Positions 42,087-51,713 of a DNA stretch of 64,000 bases are shown here, piece by piece (position 1 is the stretch's first letter; the number at the start of each line of letters is the position of its first letter). The translations under genes and the position numbers were made by a program. The notes below the pieces were generated by a model. That model was not told where the DNA came from, made no database searches, and saw nothing but the letters and a program-made list of their open reading frames with translations. The DNA comes from JACCXJ01 sp050740695 (GTDB taxonomy: Bacteria; Pseudomonadota; Gammaproteobacteria; JACCXJ01): assembly GCA_050740695.1 (NCBI GenBank), contig JBOIDR010000007.1, forward strand, positions 1 to 64,000, given 5' to 3'.

Positions 42087-43202
42087 TCAGGGGTTGGTCA
42101 CGCCGTCATAGAGATGCACCGGATGCGTCGCCGCCATGACCAGGGCGTAGCTCACCCTCGGGAAGGTCCGGAACACCATGAGATCGGCGATGCGTTCGGA
42201 GGGTAGCTCCACGAGATCACCCCGGCTGCTCGACACCTTGGCGCTCAGCGGATCACGGACCAGGAGCCCGCTCTGCAAGACGGATAGGACGTGTCCAGGC
42301 TCGAGGCCCGCACGCTCGCCACGGTTCAGAACCACCACCTGATTCGGACCGACCTGCGAGATCGCGTCCATGACCGAGATGACGCTGCCGGCCACCGGTC
42401 TCGGCGGGGCGTGGGGCACGAACTCCGGGTACACCGCCCCGGTCAAGGGCAACAGCCGGTCGCCGGACAGGACCTCGCGGTTCGATCGGGTGATGACGGC
42501 GGTGGCCGGGTCGCCGGCGCGTTCCAAAACGGCGTCGGCGACGTGCAAGGCCTCATAGCCCAAGGCGCCCCCCTCGGCACCGACGCAGTTTTCGGTATAC
42601 CTCAGCGAAACGGGTTCCAGGGTCGCGTAACGGGTGTTCTCGTCGCGCTGCGCGGGCGGATCGCGGTACACCTCGCCACACCGTACCACCGTGTACTGGG
42701 CACCGGGCTCGGCCGGGGGCAGCCCGCGGATGTAGACGCGGTTCGCCTGCGCCGGGGTCAGGTGCTCGTCCTGGCTCGAGACCACATAGGGCGCGCCCGC
42801 CAGGTCCTCCGGACCCACGACACGCGGCTGGATCAGGAACGGCCAGATGGCGTCCAGGGGGATGGGGGGCACCACCCGATCGTGCTCGGACGCGCGGACG
42901 GACGGCGACAGCTTGACACGCCGGGAGTGGCGGGAGTAAAGCCTCGGACGCCCTCCCTCCATGCCGACCCACAGTACATCGCCGACAGAGATCCTATGCG
43001 GGTTCTTGACCTGCGGGTTCTGCTGCCACACCTCGGGCCACAGCCACGGCCGGTGCAGGAAGGTCGAAGCGATGTCCCACAGGGTATCACCCTGTTTGAT
43101 GACGTAACGCGTCGGGTGACCTGGCTTCAGATCGGCGACCTCGGCCGCGGCACCGTGCACGAACACCGTAGCCAACAAGACTTGAAGTAGTTTTCTCAAC
43201 AT
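42087..43202 (-). CDS. Secreted LysM-domain protein
   Basis: 371 residues with a signal peptide (MLRKLLQVLLATVFVHGAAA) and one LysM domain at residues 32-80 (YVIKQGDTLWDIASTFLHRP), which binds peptidoglycan. The rest, about 290 residues, has no catalytic motif I recognise. Orthologues sit beside dprA in many gammaproteobacteria, divergent from def-fmt, as here. Probably periplasmic or outer-membrane associated. Confidence 0.9.
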   Translation of the reverse strand: MLRKLLQVLLATVFVHGAAAEVADLKPGHPTRYVIKQGDTLWDIASTFLHRPWLWPEVWQQNPQVKNPHRISVGDVLWVGMEGGRPRLYSRHSRRVKLSPSVRASEHDRVVPPIPLDAIWPFLIQPRVVGPEDLAGAPYVVSSQDEHLTPAQANRVYIRGLPPAEPGAQYTVVRCGEVYRDPPAQRDENTRYATLEPVSLRYTENCVGAEGGALGYEALHVADAVLERAGDPATAVITRSNREVLSGDRLLPLTGAVYPEFVPHAPPRPVAGSVISVMDAISQVGPNQVVVLNRGERAGLEPGHVLSVLQSGLLVRDPLSAKVSSSRGDLVELPSERIADLMVFRTFPRVSYALVMAATHPVHLYDGVTNP

Positions 43203-43379
43203 GGCCGTCTATTCGAGCTCTCTCAGGCGATCTGTCTCAGGCCGAGTAAAGCACGTAGCTAATGGTCGGACCTACTTGAAGCTTAGTCGGGACCCGGGAG
43301 AAAATACACCGGAGGCGATCGCCGGCCCGCCATCCGCATGTGCTATTCTGGTGGTGCTCGCCCCGCCTCCCGTTTGACG

Positions 43380-43883
43380 ATGGCCATTCTGCAGGTCCTT
43401 TACCATCCCGATCCGCGGCTCCGGATCAAAGCCGCCCCCGTCGCGATAGTCGACGACGAGGTCCGGCGTCTGGCCGCGGACATGCTGGAGACCATGTATG
43501 CCGCGCCCGGCATCGGGCTGGCCGCTACCCAGGTCAATGTCCACCGCCGTCTCCTGGTGGTCGATGTCTCGGAGACCCACGACCAACCACTGTGCCTCAT
43601 CAACCCAACTCTGCTCCAGAAGGAGGGGGTCGAACGCATGGAAGAAGGCTGCCTGTCGGTCCCAGGGGTCTTCGAGGAGGTGGAGCGGGCCGAACGCATC
43701 CGCGTCCGCTTCCAGGACCTCGAAGGCCATACCGTGGAGCAAGATGCCGACGCCCTGCTCGCCGTGTGCGTCCAGCACGAGATGGACCATCTAGAGGGCA
43801 AGCTGTTTCTGGACTACCTCTCGCCCTTGAAGCGCGGCCGCATCACCAAAAAGCTGACGAAGGCCCAGAAACAGGCCCTGTGA
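43380..43883 (+). CDS. def: Peptide deformylase
   Basis: 167 residues from MAILQVLYHPDPRLRIKAAP. All three metal-site motifs are intact: GIGLAATQV (residue 45), EGCLSVPG (near 90) and QHEMDHLEG (near 133). Removes the formyl group from nascent N-termini. First gene of a plus-strand def-fmt-rsmB unit; 177 bp separates it from the divergent LysM gene. Confidence 0.97.
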   Translation: MAILQVLYHPDPRLRIKAAPVAIVDDEVRRLAADMLETMYAAPGIGLAATQVNVHRRLLVVDVSETHDQPLCLINPTLLQKEGVERMEEGCLSVPGVFEEVERAERIRVRFQDLEGHTVEQDADALLAVCVQHEMDHLEGKLFLDYLSPLKRGRITKKLTKAQKQAL

Positions 43884-43947
43884 AGTGGCCGGCAGATCGG
43901 TGCCGTCGCCCGGTAGGTCCCGGTAACTCCGGGTAAATAAAGCAATA

Positions 43948-44877
43948 TTGGCGCGCATCGTCTTCGCCGGCACGCCGGCCTTCGCGGCGACCGTCCTCGG
44001 CGGCCTCATCGAGGACCGTGACGCGGCGATCGTGGCGGTCTACACCCGCCCGGACCGCCCGGCTGGCCGCGGTCTTAAGCTCGCCGAGAGCCCCGTCAAG
44101 ATTCTGGCGGAGGCCGCGGGGCTCATGGTGCGCGACCCCCCGTCACTCAAGACCCTCTCCGAACAAGACGCTCTCGCGAGGCTCGCCCCCGATCTGATGA
44201 TCGTGGTGGGCTACGGCCAGATCCTGCCGCAAGCGGTCCTCGACATCCCGGTGCTGGGCTGTATCAACGTCCATGCCTCGCTTCTCCCCCGCTGGCGAGG
44301 TGCCGCGCCCATCGCTGCCGCCATCCTCGCGGGTGACCCGGAAACCGGGGTCACCCTCATGCGCATGAGGGTGGGTCTGGACACCGGACCCATCCTCTAC
44401 CAGATACGCTGCCCCATCACGGACGGCGACACGGCCGGCGATCTCCATGAGCGGCTGGCGGACCTCGGGAAGCAGGCGCTTGCCGAGGCCCTCCCGGCGG
44501 TGCTCGCGGGCCACATCGACGAACGGCCCCAGGAGCAACCCCTGGCGACCTATGCCCCGAAGATCGAACGCGCGCAAGCGCGCCTGGACTGGCGCCGGCC
44601 GGCCGTGGAGCTGGCACGCCGCGTACGCGCCTTCAATCCCCGTCCCGTGGCCTTCGGCGAGGTGGTCGGGATCGAGCTCCGGGTCTTCGAGGCCATAGCC
44701 GTGCACACCCCGACGGAGCGCCCCCCCGGTTCGGTCCGGGCCTCCGGCGATGGACTGGATGTAGCCACCTCCGTGGGTCTCTTGCGGCTCCTGCGCGTCC
44801 AGGCGCCCGGCCGCCGCCCCTTGAGCGCCGCCGAGTTCCTGCGCGGCCACCCCGAGATCGCCCGTGCTTATAATTAG
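43948..44877 (+). CDS. fmt: Methionyl-tRNA formyltransferase
   Basis: 309 residues, starting at a TTG codon (MARIVFAGTPAFAATVLGGL). The formyl-transfer site is in INVHASLLPRWRGAAPI near residue 110, and the C-terminal tRNA-binding domain follows (about 205-300). Forms formyl-Met-tRNA, complementing def. Confidence 0.96.
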   Translation: MARIVFAGTPAFAATVLGGLIEDRDAAIVAVYTRPDRPAGRGLKLAESPVKILAEAAGLMVRDPPSLKTLSEQDALARLAPDLMIVVGYGQILPQAVLDIPVLGCINVHASLLPRWRGAAPIAAAILAGDPETGVTLMRMRVGLDTGPILYQIRCPITDGDTAGDLHERLADLGKQALAEALPAVLAGHIDERPQEQPLATYAPKIERAQARLDWRRPAVELARRVRAFNPRPVAFGEVVGIELRVFEAIAVHTPTERPPGSVRASGDGLDVATSVGLLRLLRVQAPGRRPLSAAEFLRGHPEIARAYN

Positions 44878-44963
44878 CCGATATGTCTCACCGGCACCCC
44901 ACTGCGGCCGCCGATCCGCTCGGTCCGGTGCCTCGGCACCCTCGCGACGGCCGGTGATGAGAG

Positions 44964-46286
44964 ATGCGGCCTAGGGATGGTTCGGAGCCACGCGCCATGG
45001 CCGCGCGCGTCCTGGCGGCCGTGATGGCGGACGGGCGGTCCCTGTCCGCGTCCTTGCCGGGGCATCTTGCGACCCTGTCCGATCCCAAGGACCGGGCCCT
45101 GGCACAGGAGATCTGCTACGGCGTCCTGCGCTGGCTGCCCCGCCTCGATTTCTGGCTCCGCCGGCTCCTCACCCGCCCGATGGAGCGGCAGGACCCCATC
45201 GTCGTAGCCCTCTTGCTCGCGGGGCTTTATCAGGCCGGCGGCTGGCTGCGCGTGCCCCCACACGCCGCCGTGGCGGCCACCGCCGAGGCGTGTCGGCGCC
45301 TGAAAAAACCCTGGGCGGTCCCGCTCGTCAATGCGGTCCTGCGGCGCTTCCTCGCCACGCGCGAGGCATGGACCCAGAGCACCGCCCCCGAAAGCGCACG
45401 TTTCGCGCACCCCGAGTGGCTCCTGTGCGCGTTTCGAACGGCCTGGCCCAGCGACTGGGAGGCCATCGCGACGGCAAACAACCAGCCCCCGCCGATGGCG
45501 ATCCGGGTCAACTCGAGGCGTGCCACCCGCGATGCCTACCTGGCCGAGTTGCGCGACGCCGGGATCCCCGCCACCCCCGCGCCCCATGCCGATGGGGGGC
45601 TTTTGCTGGCGAGCCCGATGGAGGCGACGGCGCTGCCCGGTTTCGGAACGGGGGCCGCCTCCGTGCAGGACGCGGCTGGCCAGCTTGCGGCGCCGCTGCT
45701 CGACGTTCGGGCCGGTCACCACGTCCTCGACGCCTGCGCGGCGCCCGGCGGCAAGGCGGCGCATCTCCTCGAGATCTCACCCGGAGCCCACCTCGTGGCG
45801 GTGGACAAAGACCCCGGCCGATTGGTGTACGTATCGAGCACCCTGGAACGGCTCGGGCTGCAAGCGCGGGTCATGAACGGTGATGCGACCGATCCCAGTA
45901 CCTTCTGGAACGGCCATCTCTTCGACCGCGTGCTCGTAGACGCCCCCTGCTCGGGGACCGGGGTCATACGCCGCCATCCCGATATCAAGTTCCTGCGTCG
46001 GCCATCGGACATCGCGCGCATGGCGCACGAGCAGTCCCGGTTGCTGGAAGTCCTGTGGCCGCTCCTCGCCCCCAAAGGTAAGCTCCTGTACGTCACCTGC
46101 TCCATCCTTCCTGCGGAAAATGCGCATCGCATCGATGCCTTTCTGGGCGCCCACCGGGACGCCCGGCTGGTGCCCATCGAGGCAGCCTGGGGCCGTGATA
46201 CCAGCGCGGGCCGGCAGATCCTCCCGGGCGAGGACGGGATGGACGGGTTCTTTTACGCCTTGCTCGAAAGGGCCGAGGGCGTTTAG
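44964..46286 (+). CDS. rsmB: 16S rRNA m5C967 methyltransferase
   Basis: 440 residues. NusB-like N-terminal domain (about 10-140), then a Rossmann methyltransferase with SAM motif LDACAAPGGKAAHLLE (near residue 256) and the catalytic cysteines in VDAPCSGTGVIRRHPD and VTCSILPAEN. Third gene after def and fmt. The DUF4390 and ntrYX-type genes that often follow in relatives are absent; an accessory patch begins instead. Confidence 0.96.
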   Translation: MRPRDGSEPRAMAARVLAAVMADGRSLSASLPGHLATLSDPKDRALAQEICYGVLRWLPRLDFWLRRLLTRPMERQDPIVVALLLAGLYQAGGWLRVPPHAAVAATAEACRRLKKPWAVPLVNAVLRRFLATREAWTQSTAPESARFAHPEWLLCAFRTAWPSDWEAIATANNQPPPMAIRVNSRRATRDAYLAELRDAGIPATPAPHADGGLLLASPMEATALPGFGTGAASVQDAAGQLAAPLLDVRAGHHVLDACAAPGGKAAHLLEISPGAHLVAVDKDPGRLVYVSSTLERLGLQARVMNGDATDPSTFWNGHLFDRVLVDAPCSGTGVIRRHPDIKFLRRPSDIARMAHEQSRLLEVLWPLLAPKGKLLYVTCSILPAENAHRIDAFLGAHRDARLVPIEAAWGRDTSAGRQILPGEDGMDGFFYALLERAEGV

Positions 46287-46640
46287 CCCGAAGCGGCGTC
46301 TCGCCGCGGCCAGCCCGAACGCACTCTTCCCTCCCCGGTCTAGGGCCACCGAACTACCGGCCGACCCGTCCGACGCAACAGTACCTGTTGCAAAGACCCG
46401 TTGAATTTCCTATCCTTTAACCACAAGGTCCACAGGGCGAAGCTGTGGGTATGTAGATAAATAACATCCCTGCCCACCAGAGCGCTACAATTATTTCGAA
46501 CCCGGGAAACGAACTGGCCGCCTGCGCCATAAGTTCTTTACATATCAGCTGCTTACGTCTCACACGTGCCCTCTTGCACCCACGGATTCCGCGGAGGAGC
46601 CACTAAATGCCGACAGCTAGATTCTCGGATCATATTTTCC
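46287..46640. other. Gene-free stretch after rsmB
   Basis: No open frame with convincing coding character. The stretch TTAACCACAAGGTCCACAGGGC with CTGTGGGTATG after it contains DnaA-box-like halves. Base composition falls here, marking the edge of the accessory patch that continues to about 50.3 kb. Confidence 0.5.
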
Positions 46641-47423
46641 ATGCGCCTACCACAAGATACGCTGCGAGACCACATCAACCAATTCGTCCTTGACGTTAAG
46701 TTCAAATGCATTCCATTTCGGGGTTACTACCGTTTCCGCTCGTACAAGTACATGAAGTGGATTGACCCTGAAATGGGGTTGCTAAGATTTGTCGTGGATC
46801 CCAAACGCATCAGCCTAGACGTTGGCGCGAATTATGGTCTTTTCACGCATTTCCTCGCCCGCTACTCTCCCCATGTCCATGCATTCGAGCCAAATCCGCT
46901 GCCGTTTAATGTGCTTAAACGCGTCGTGGATAGGAATGTTACCGTATACCACATGGCGCTTACCGATCGGACCTCCGACGTCGAATTGGTTGTGCCGAGG
47001 GGACGGAAGGGGTGGACGAATAACGGTGCGTCCCTAGACCGAAAACGAGAAGGCCATTTCGCGATCGTCAAGGTGCCGGGAAGTCGCATCGACGATCTTG
47101 ATCTCACAGACATCGGGTTCATCAAGATCGATGTCGAGGGACACGAGAACATCGTTCTCAAGGGTGCAATCGCTACTTTGCAGCGTGACCGTCCGAATCT
47201 GTTCCTGGAAAACGAATATGCGCATGTAGGTGCGGCGGCAGACGACGTATTCAGATTACTTCGTGATCTAAACTACGACGGCTTTTTCCTTGGCGATGGT
47301 GTGGTTAAGCACATATCGCATTTTTCGTGGGAGCAATATCAAATCGGGCCCCGCCGAGAATCAGGCAGATCTGAGCGCTACGTGAAGAACTTCATCTTTA
47401 TACCAAAAGAAGGCCCTTCATAA
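46641..47423 (+). CDS. FkbM-family methyltransferase
   Basis: 260 residues from MRLPQDTLRDHINQFVLDVK (an open extension to 46566 is possible). SAM-binding motif ISLDVGANYGLFTHFLARYS near residue 55 and the FkbM signature IGFIKIDVEGHENIVLKGA near residue 155. These enzymes O-methylate sugars or secondary metabolites. The gene is less GC-rich than neighbours and stands alone between rsmB and a decayed cluster, consistent with horizontal gain. Confidence 0.85.
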   Translation: MRLPQDTLRDHINQFVLDVKFKCIPFRGYYRFRSYKYMKWIDPEMGLLRFVVDPKRISLDVGANYGLFTHFLARYSPHVHAFEPNPLPFNVLKRVVDRNVTVYHMALTDRTSDVELVVPRGRKGWTNNGASLDRKREGHFAIVKVPGSRIDDLDLTDIGFIKIDVEGHENIVLKGAIATLQRDRPNLFLENEYAHVGAAADDVFRLLRDLNYDGFFLGDGVVKHISHFSWEQYQIGPRRESGRSERYVKNFIFIPKEGPS

Positions 47424-47455
47424 GCACAGTCGATCCGACGTTCGGGCGGCACCGG

Positions 47456-48722
47456 CTAGCGTTTGCAATCAGGTTTGCTCACGCTGCTGCCCGAGGCCGG
47501 GCGGTCTTCGCCCGGTGGCTCCTGCGGTTTCGCGGTCCAGTCGGGGATGTCGTTTTCCACAGAGAAGGTCTCTGGTTCCAATACATCGATTCCTGATTGC
47601 GTCTCACCTTCCTACCACCCGCTAGCGAAATGGGAGAGTGGTATGCCCAGGAAGTTCGGTTCGGTAGCTTCATTCAAACACACGCTCCCAGGCACTTTGT
47701 AAATCGGCCGACGGCGAAATCATCGACCTCCAGCTGCCTTGCGACCGACTTGATTCGTGTTTGCGCATCTAGCGCACCAGTGTTTCGCCGGTTGATGCGC
47801 AGGGCCTTGCCGATGACGTCGAGAGCCTTCTTTAATCCGCTCACGGGCTCGCCCGTGTGGGAGGTGTGCTGAGCCTTTTGAGCCTTTCGAGCATGGACGC
47901 GAGCGAGTAGCACGAACGAGATCAAATTAGGCGCGAGACGTTCGATGATCTCCCGTAGCAACGTCTCGGCTGCATCCAGTTTCCCCGATGCCTGCCAGAG
48001 GTCTGCCAACTGGGTGCGGCAGACAACATCGCGCGGAAAAGCGCGCATACTGTCGCGCAAGAGGATCTCAGCCTCGTCCTCGCGCTCAATATCCCGCAGC
48101 AACGCGGCTAGCTGGCTACGGCAATACTTGTCGGCGGGAAAATCGCGTATCGCGTAACGCAAGACGGCCTCCACGAGCGCGTCACGGCCCATTGCACGCA
48201 AGGTCTCAGCGACTCTATTGCGGACGACCGCGTTGCTTGGGAACCGCCGCACCGTTTCCCACTGAACCGCAAGGGCGTCCTCCTGCCGACCCAAGGCGGC
48301 GAGCGTTTTGGTCCACACGTCCCACAGATATGGATTGTCAGGTTCGAGGCCTAATGCCGTAAGACCCGGGTTTGAATCGTCAGGACCGTCGACCAGGGTG
48401 GGTGAGCAGACAAAAGGCTGTCGGACAGGGTGTGAACAGCACGCACGACGGAACAGCTATCGCCGCTCGCCTCGGCATAGCGCCAGTGAAGGCGGGCTAA
48501 TGCGCAGAGACTGTTCCATAGTCTTTCCGAGTAACCTCGCCTCCTGAGGTCGTAAATTAGCTCATCCAGGTCTTCTTTCGTAGGTGGGGCAACAGGCGTA
48601 GTCTCACCAATTGAGCGCCTGCGCTTATCGCCGGATGGACCGGAGGCTGGCGGTCGAGACCCGCTCGGCAGCAAGCCCAACGATTCAAGCTGCTGCGCAA
48701 TCCAATCGCGCGCGCTTACCAT
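47456..48722 (-). pseudogene. Decayed TPR-repeat protein gene
   Basis: Minus-strand coding character runs through four frame segments. It begins MVSARDWIAQQLESLGLLPS at 48722 and stays open to about 48380; the next frame continues with LGLEPDNPYLWDVWTKTLAA and three or more 34-residue TPR/PPR-like units (VVRNRVAETLRAMGRD, CRSQLAALLRDIEREDEAE, CRTQLADLWQASGKLDAAE) to 47674. A third frame then reads VPGSVCLNEATEPNFLGIPL, an in-frame TAG follows near 47614, and EPETFSVENDIPDWTAKPQE ends at 47456. At least two frameshifts and one stop break an ancestral protein of roughly 420 residues. Confidence 0.7.
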
Positions 48723-49090
48723 CTTCGCCCCACCGAGCCCGCCGGAGCGGGGAAAAAGCCAGGAGAGAAATACTGGTCGAGCACCGTGGGTGCTGCAAAT
48801 ACCGGTCTGCCTCCCGCAACAGGCGGCACCGCCTCCACCTTATAACGGAACAGTGCCAGCACCTTGGGATACCCAGCAAAATGATCCGAGAGGCCACACC
48901 GCTCGCAAAAGTGGACCAACCAGTCGTTGTCTTGGTCGAGACTTGCAAACTCCGCGTCGAAGGCAATGAAAGTCGGGCGACGGTCGCTTCCAGTGATGTT
49001 AAGCGCCTCGGTCAGTGATTTTAGCCTCGCTGCATCCGGGCTCACCGGGTCCTTCAGACCTAACTTCCCCAGCGCTTTAAAGCTGCTCAC
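48716..49090 (-). CDS. Hypothetical protein upstream of the TPR pseudogene
   Basis: 124 residues from GTG, containing DNDWLVHFCERCGLSDHFAG and IAFDAEFASLDQ. No family recognised. Its end overlaps the start of the TPR pseudogene by seven bases, so the two were an operon. The proline-rich end (FSPGFFPAPAGSVGRRW) may itself be out of frame. Confidence 0.45.
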   Translation of the reverse strand: MSSFKALGKLGLKDPVSPDAARLKSLTEALNITGSDRRPTFIAFDAEFASLDQDNDWLVHFCERCGLSDHFAGYPKVLALFRYKVEAVPPVAGGRPVFAAPTVLDQYFSPGFFPAPAGSVGRRW

Positions 49091-49174
49091 ACTCTTCTCT
49101 TCAGCAATCCGTTTCGTTCTCGATTCGGTTATTTATCAAAGTGTTAATGCTCTGCGCCACTTGTGCTGCCTGGG

Positions 49175-49432
49175 CTAGGTCTCGCCTCCGCTCATCAAGG
49201 GAACTTCTTGGACGAGCAGTTCGTTCAGATCTTCCAGGCGCAAGACGAACTGATTCAGCGGGGGTCGGTACAGGGTGCTCTCGCCGAGACCAAAGGTTGC
49301 CGGTTCCTTGCCGTTTCCGCCGGGTACGAAATGATCGACATAATTCTCGTGCGCAGCGCGCCAATCGGCCCATTGTGCCGGCGCCTTGGAGATCACATGC
49401 TCCTCGTACTCTTTGTGTCGCTGACCGCTCAT
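49175..49432 (-). CDS. Small hypothetical protein, probably truncated by frameshift
   Basis: 85 residues from MSGQRHKEYEEHVISKAPAQ at 49432, chosen because GGAGGAG lies 4 nt upstream; ends LVQEVPLMSGGET. In the neighbouring frame the sequence continues LDERRRDLAQAAQVAQSINT then LINNRIENETDC to a stop at 49101, so a one-base change near 49200 may have cut an original ~113-residue protein. No family recognised. Same strand as the two genes that follow. Confidence 0.45.
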   Translation of the reverse strand: MSGQRHKEYEEHVISKAPAQWADWRAAHENYVDHFVPGGNGKEPATFGLGESTLYRPPLNQFVLRLEDLNELLVQEVPLMSGGET

Positions 49433-49814
49433 ACGCTCCTCCATGAGCCGGGCCGTTGTGGCCCGAAAACCGTAGTGGCGGCACGAGCGGTCCTGGGGAA
49501 TGCACAGAAGGGTTATGGCCGACACCCGCGTCGTAGGCTGTGACGCGAGCGCCTGGCCGCGAATCCGTGCCCGGTTGAAGTAGTGATAGGATAACTTCGG
49601 TAACACCTATGAGTCGCTTTACGCGCTGCCTGGATATCGCGTGTATCTCGCGGCACGCATGGACACGAGTTTGTGAGCGCCGGGGGCGAACGACCCTATT
49701 TGGGCAAATCACTTAACGCATACTCATAGGAGAATGTTGTGCGAACAATTTACGTATTGATGGCTGAATTAGATCTTCACATTTTTGCTGTTGTAGAAGA
49801 TCTGTGCAACCTTT
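49433..49814. other. Gene-free stretch
   Basis: No frame with coding character on either strand. The part from 49720 to 49840 is notably AT-rich for this chromosome. Confidence 0.5.
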
Positions 49815-50115
49815 TCATGCGGCTTTAAGTAATTGAATGACCTTTTCAATTGAGTCATCCGCCTTGTGCAACGCGGCTTCGATGGGACTCTTTGGCTGAA
49901 ACTTGGGATCCGGGTGATGGTGAAATAGGCTGTTCGCCAAGGGTCCGCAGAGACGCTGGTGAAGAGAACGAAGAGGAGTGCGACTTTGACGCCTTTGGAG
50001 CTAAGGCGGTAGGCGTAGCAGGTACCATCGCGTTCGAGGAGTCCGTGGGCCCCCTCATCTTACCCAGATCGTAGCGCAGGTGGTTGAGCCCGTAGCGTCG
50101 GAATGGACAGACCGA
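49815..50115 (-). pseudogene. Fragment of a winged-helix-like gene with two frameshifts
   Basis: On the minus strand RRYGLNHLRYDLGKM continues after a shift as AHGLLERDGTCYAYRLSSKG and VKVALLFVLF, and after a second shift as HQRLCGPLANSLFHHHPDPK, PKSPIEAALHKADDSIEKVI and QLLKAA to a TGA at 49815. Joined, these form the C-terminal third of a protein type that I associate with transposase-rich regions; the name is not certain. No N-terminal part is found upstream. Confidence 0.55.
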
Positions 50116-50343
50116 CATGTACCAGGAGTGCCTCATAAAGTTGGCTTACCCAGCTACCGACGATCGTGCAGCAGCATCTTGATGCCGGGATACCTCCTCC
50201 AGGTGCCGCGTCGCTTGGCGGTGAGTGAGGGCTGGTTTACGATAGGCATACGTGTGCCCCGGTACACGGGTCCGGATCTCCGGCGCGCTGTGTAGGGTTC
50301 GCGCCCCCCCTACGGGAACCACTGACCTCGTCCGTTCGCGCTC

Positions 50344-51225
50344 ATGCTGGCCCGCTGCCCAGGCTGTGCCACGGTGTTCCGCGTCGCGCCCACCGACCTC
50401 AGGGCCGCGCGCGGGCTGGTGCGCTGCGGTGTCTGTTTCGGGGTCTTCGACGCCGTCGAAGCGCTCGAAGACCCGGCCCAGCCCATCCTCCCCGCGGCGG
50501 TGGTCGAAGCGCTGCCTGATCCGCCAGAGACCACGGGGCTAGATCTCTCGGAAGAGACGGACCGGAATCCGAGCGAAGCGTGTTCGGCCGAACCCGAGAG
50601 AAAGAGAAATAGTAATGAAATTCCGCCCACGCGGTCGGCGGCGGTCCTCGGGCGAGCGGGAGCGTCAGCCGATCCGGATATCGGGACGGGACCCGTCACG
50701 ACGCCGCCGCTCACCGCGCATGCCATGCTCCTGGCCAGCGAGCGCCCGCGCCCGCGCGGCCGGGCCGGGTGGGTGGCGCTCACGGCCCTGATGACGCTCT
50801 GCCTGTTCGCGCAGCTCGCCTGGTTTCGCGGCGCCGAGCTGCAGAGAGCTTACCCAGAGCTACAGGAACCCCTCGCAGCGGTGTGTGCCTTCGCCGGCTG
50901 CCGGCTACCGGGCCCGCGTGACCCCGGGGCCATGCGCGTCATGGAACGCGATCTGCGCGAGCACCCGCGCTACCGGGACGCCCTGCTCGTCAACGCCATC
51001 CTGGTCAATCACGCGGCGTTCGCGCAACCCTATCCGATCCTGGAGCTCTGGCTCTACGACACGGAAGGCGCGGTCGTGGCCGGGCGGCGCTTCGAGCCCC
51101 GCGAATACCTGGACCGGGCCCTGGACGCCGACGGCCTCATGCCCGCCGGGCAGCCGCTCCATGTGGTCCTGGAACTGGTCGGCCCGAAGCGGCCTCCGGC
51201 CAGCTTCGAGCTCCGGTTTTTGTAG
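50344..51225 (+). CDS. Zinc-ribbon and DUF3426 membrane protein
   Basis: 293 residues. MJ0042-type zinc ribbon at residues 3-35: CPGCATVFRVAPTDL and VRCGVCFGVFDAVE. An acidic disordered region (40-125), one transmembrane helix (AGWVALTALMTLCLFAQLAW near residue 145) and a DUF3426 domain (170-290) follow. This protein usually lies between prmA and dusB-fis; here both prmA and dusB are missing, so the locus has been rearranged. Function unknown. Confidence 0.88.
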   Translation: MLARCPGCATVFRVAPTDLRAARGLVRCGVCFGVFDAVEALEDPAQPILPAAVVEALPDPPETTGLDLSEETDRNPSEACSAEPERKRNSNEIPPTRSAAVLGRAGASADPDIGTGPVTTPPLTAHAMLLASERPRPRGRAGWVALTALMTLCLFAQLAWFRGAELQRAYPELQEPLAAVCAFAGCRLPGPRDPGAMRVMERDLREHPRYRDALLVNAILVNHAAFAQPYPILELWLYDTEGAVVAGRRFEPREYLDRALDADGLMPAGQPLHVVLELVGPKRPPASFELRFL

Positions 51226-51419
51226 TCTAGGTAGGTACTTGGCGCTCGCCGGCAGCGCCTCCGTGACAGTGCTTTCACGGCGCCGTCATTCGGGCTATCA
51301 TCCGCAGCCGGGGAGTGGCCTGGGGCCAGGTAGGTCTCCGCTGCCCTGCCGCGTGGCTCCGTGAGGCTTCCGAACAAAACCATTTCCCGAGGATCGACTC
51401 CCTCCCGTGGATCACCACC

Positions 51420-51707
51420 ATGAGTAGCACCGCGCCCGAACCGGGCGCGAACGTAGAGGCGTTGCGTCAGGAACGCCGGCGCAGCCCGTTACGTCAATGC
51501 GTCAAGTGCTCGCTAGATATCTATTTCTCGGAGCTCGATGGCTTCACGCCGGCACCGCTCTACGATCTGGTGTTGTCCGAGGTCGAGCGCGCCCTCTTCG
51601 AGGTCGCGCTGTCCCGCACCCGCGGTAACCTCACCAAGACCGCCGAGCTTCTCGGGGTCAACCGGGGGACCTTGCGTAAGCGCCTGAAAAAGTATGATCT
51701 CTGCTGA
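51420..51707 (+). CDS. fis: DNA-binding protein Fis
   Basis: 95 residues from MSSTAPEPGANVEALRQERR at 51420. C-terminal helix-turn-helix GNLTKTAELLGVNRGTLRKR, identical in plan to E. coli Fis and the NtrC C-terminus. A nucleoid protein that bends DNA and activates rRNA/tRNA promoters. It is normally cotranscribed with dusB, absent here; purH follows by 6 bp, the usual gammaproteobacterial arrangement. Confidence 0.93.
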   Translation: MSSTAPEPGANVEALRQERRRSPLRQCVKCSLDIYFSELDGFTPAPLYDLVLSEVERALFEVALSRTRGNLTKTAELLGVNRGTLRKRLKKYDLC

Positions 51708-51713
51708 CACCTC

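Noticed and set aside
49855..50136. 93-codon minus-strand frame MRHSWYMSVCPF
   Set aside because: It switches out of the better coding frame twice; treated as a pseudogene fragment instead.
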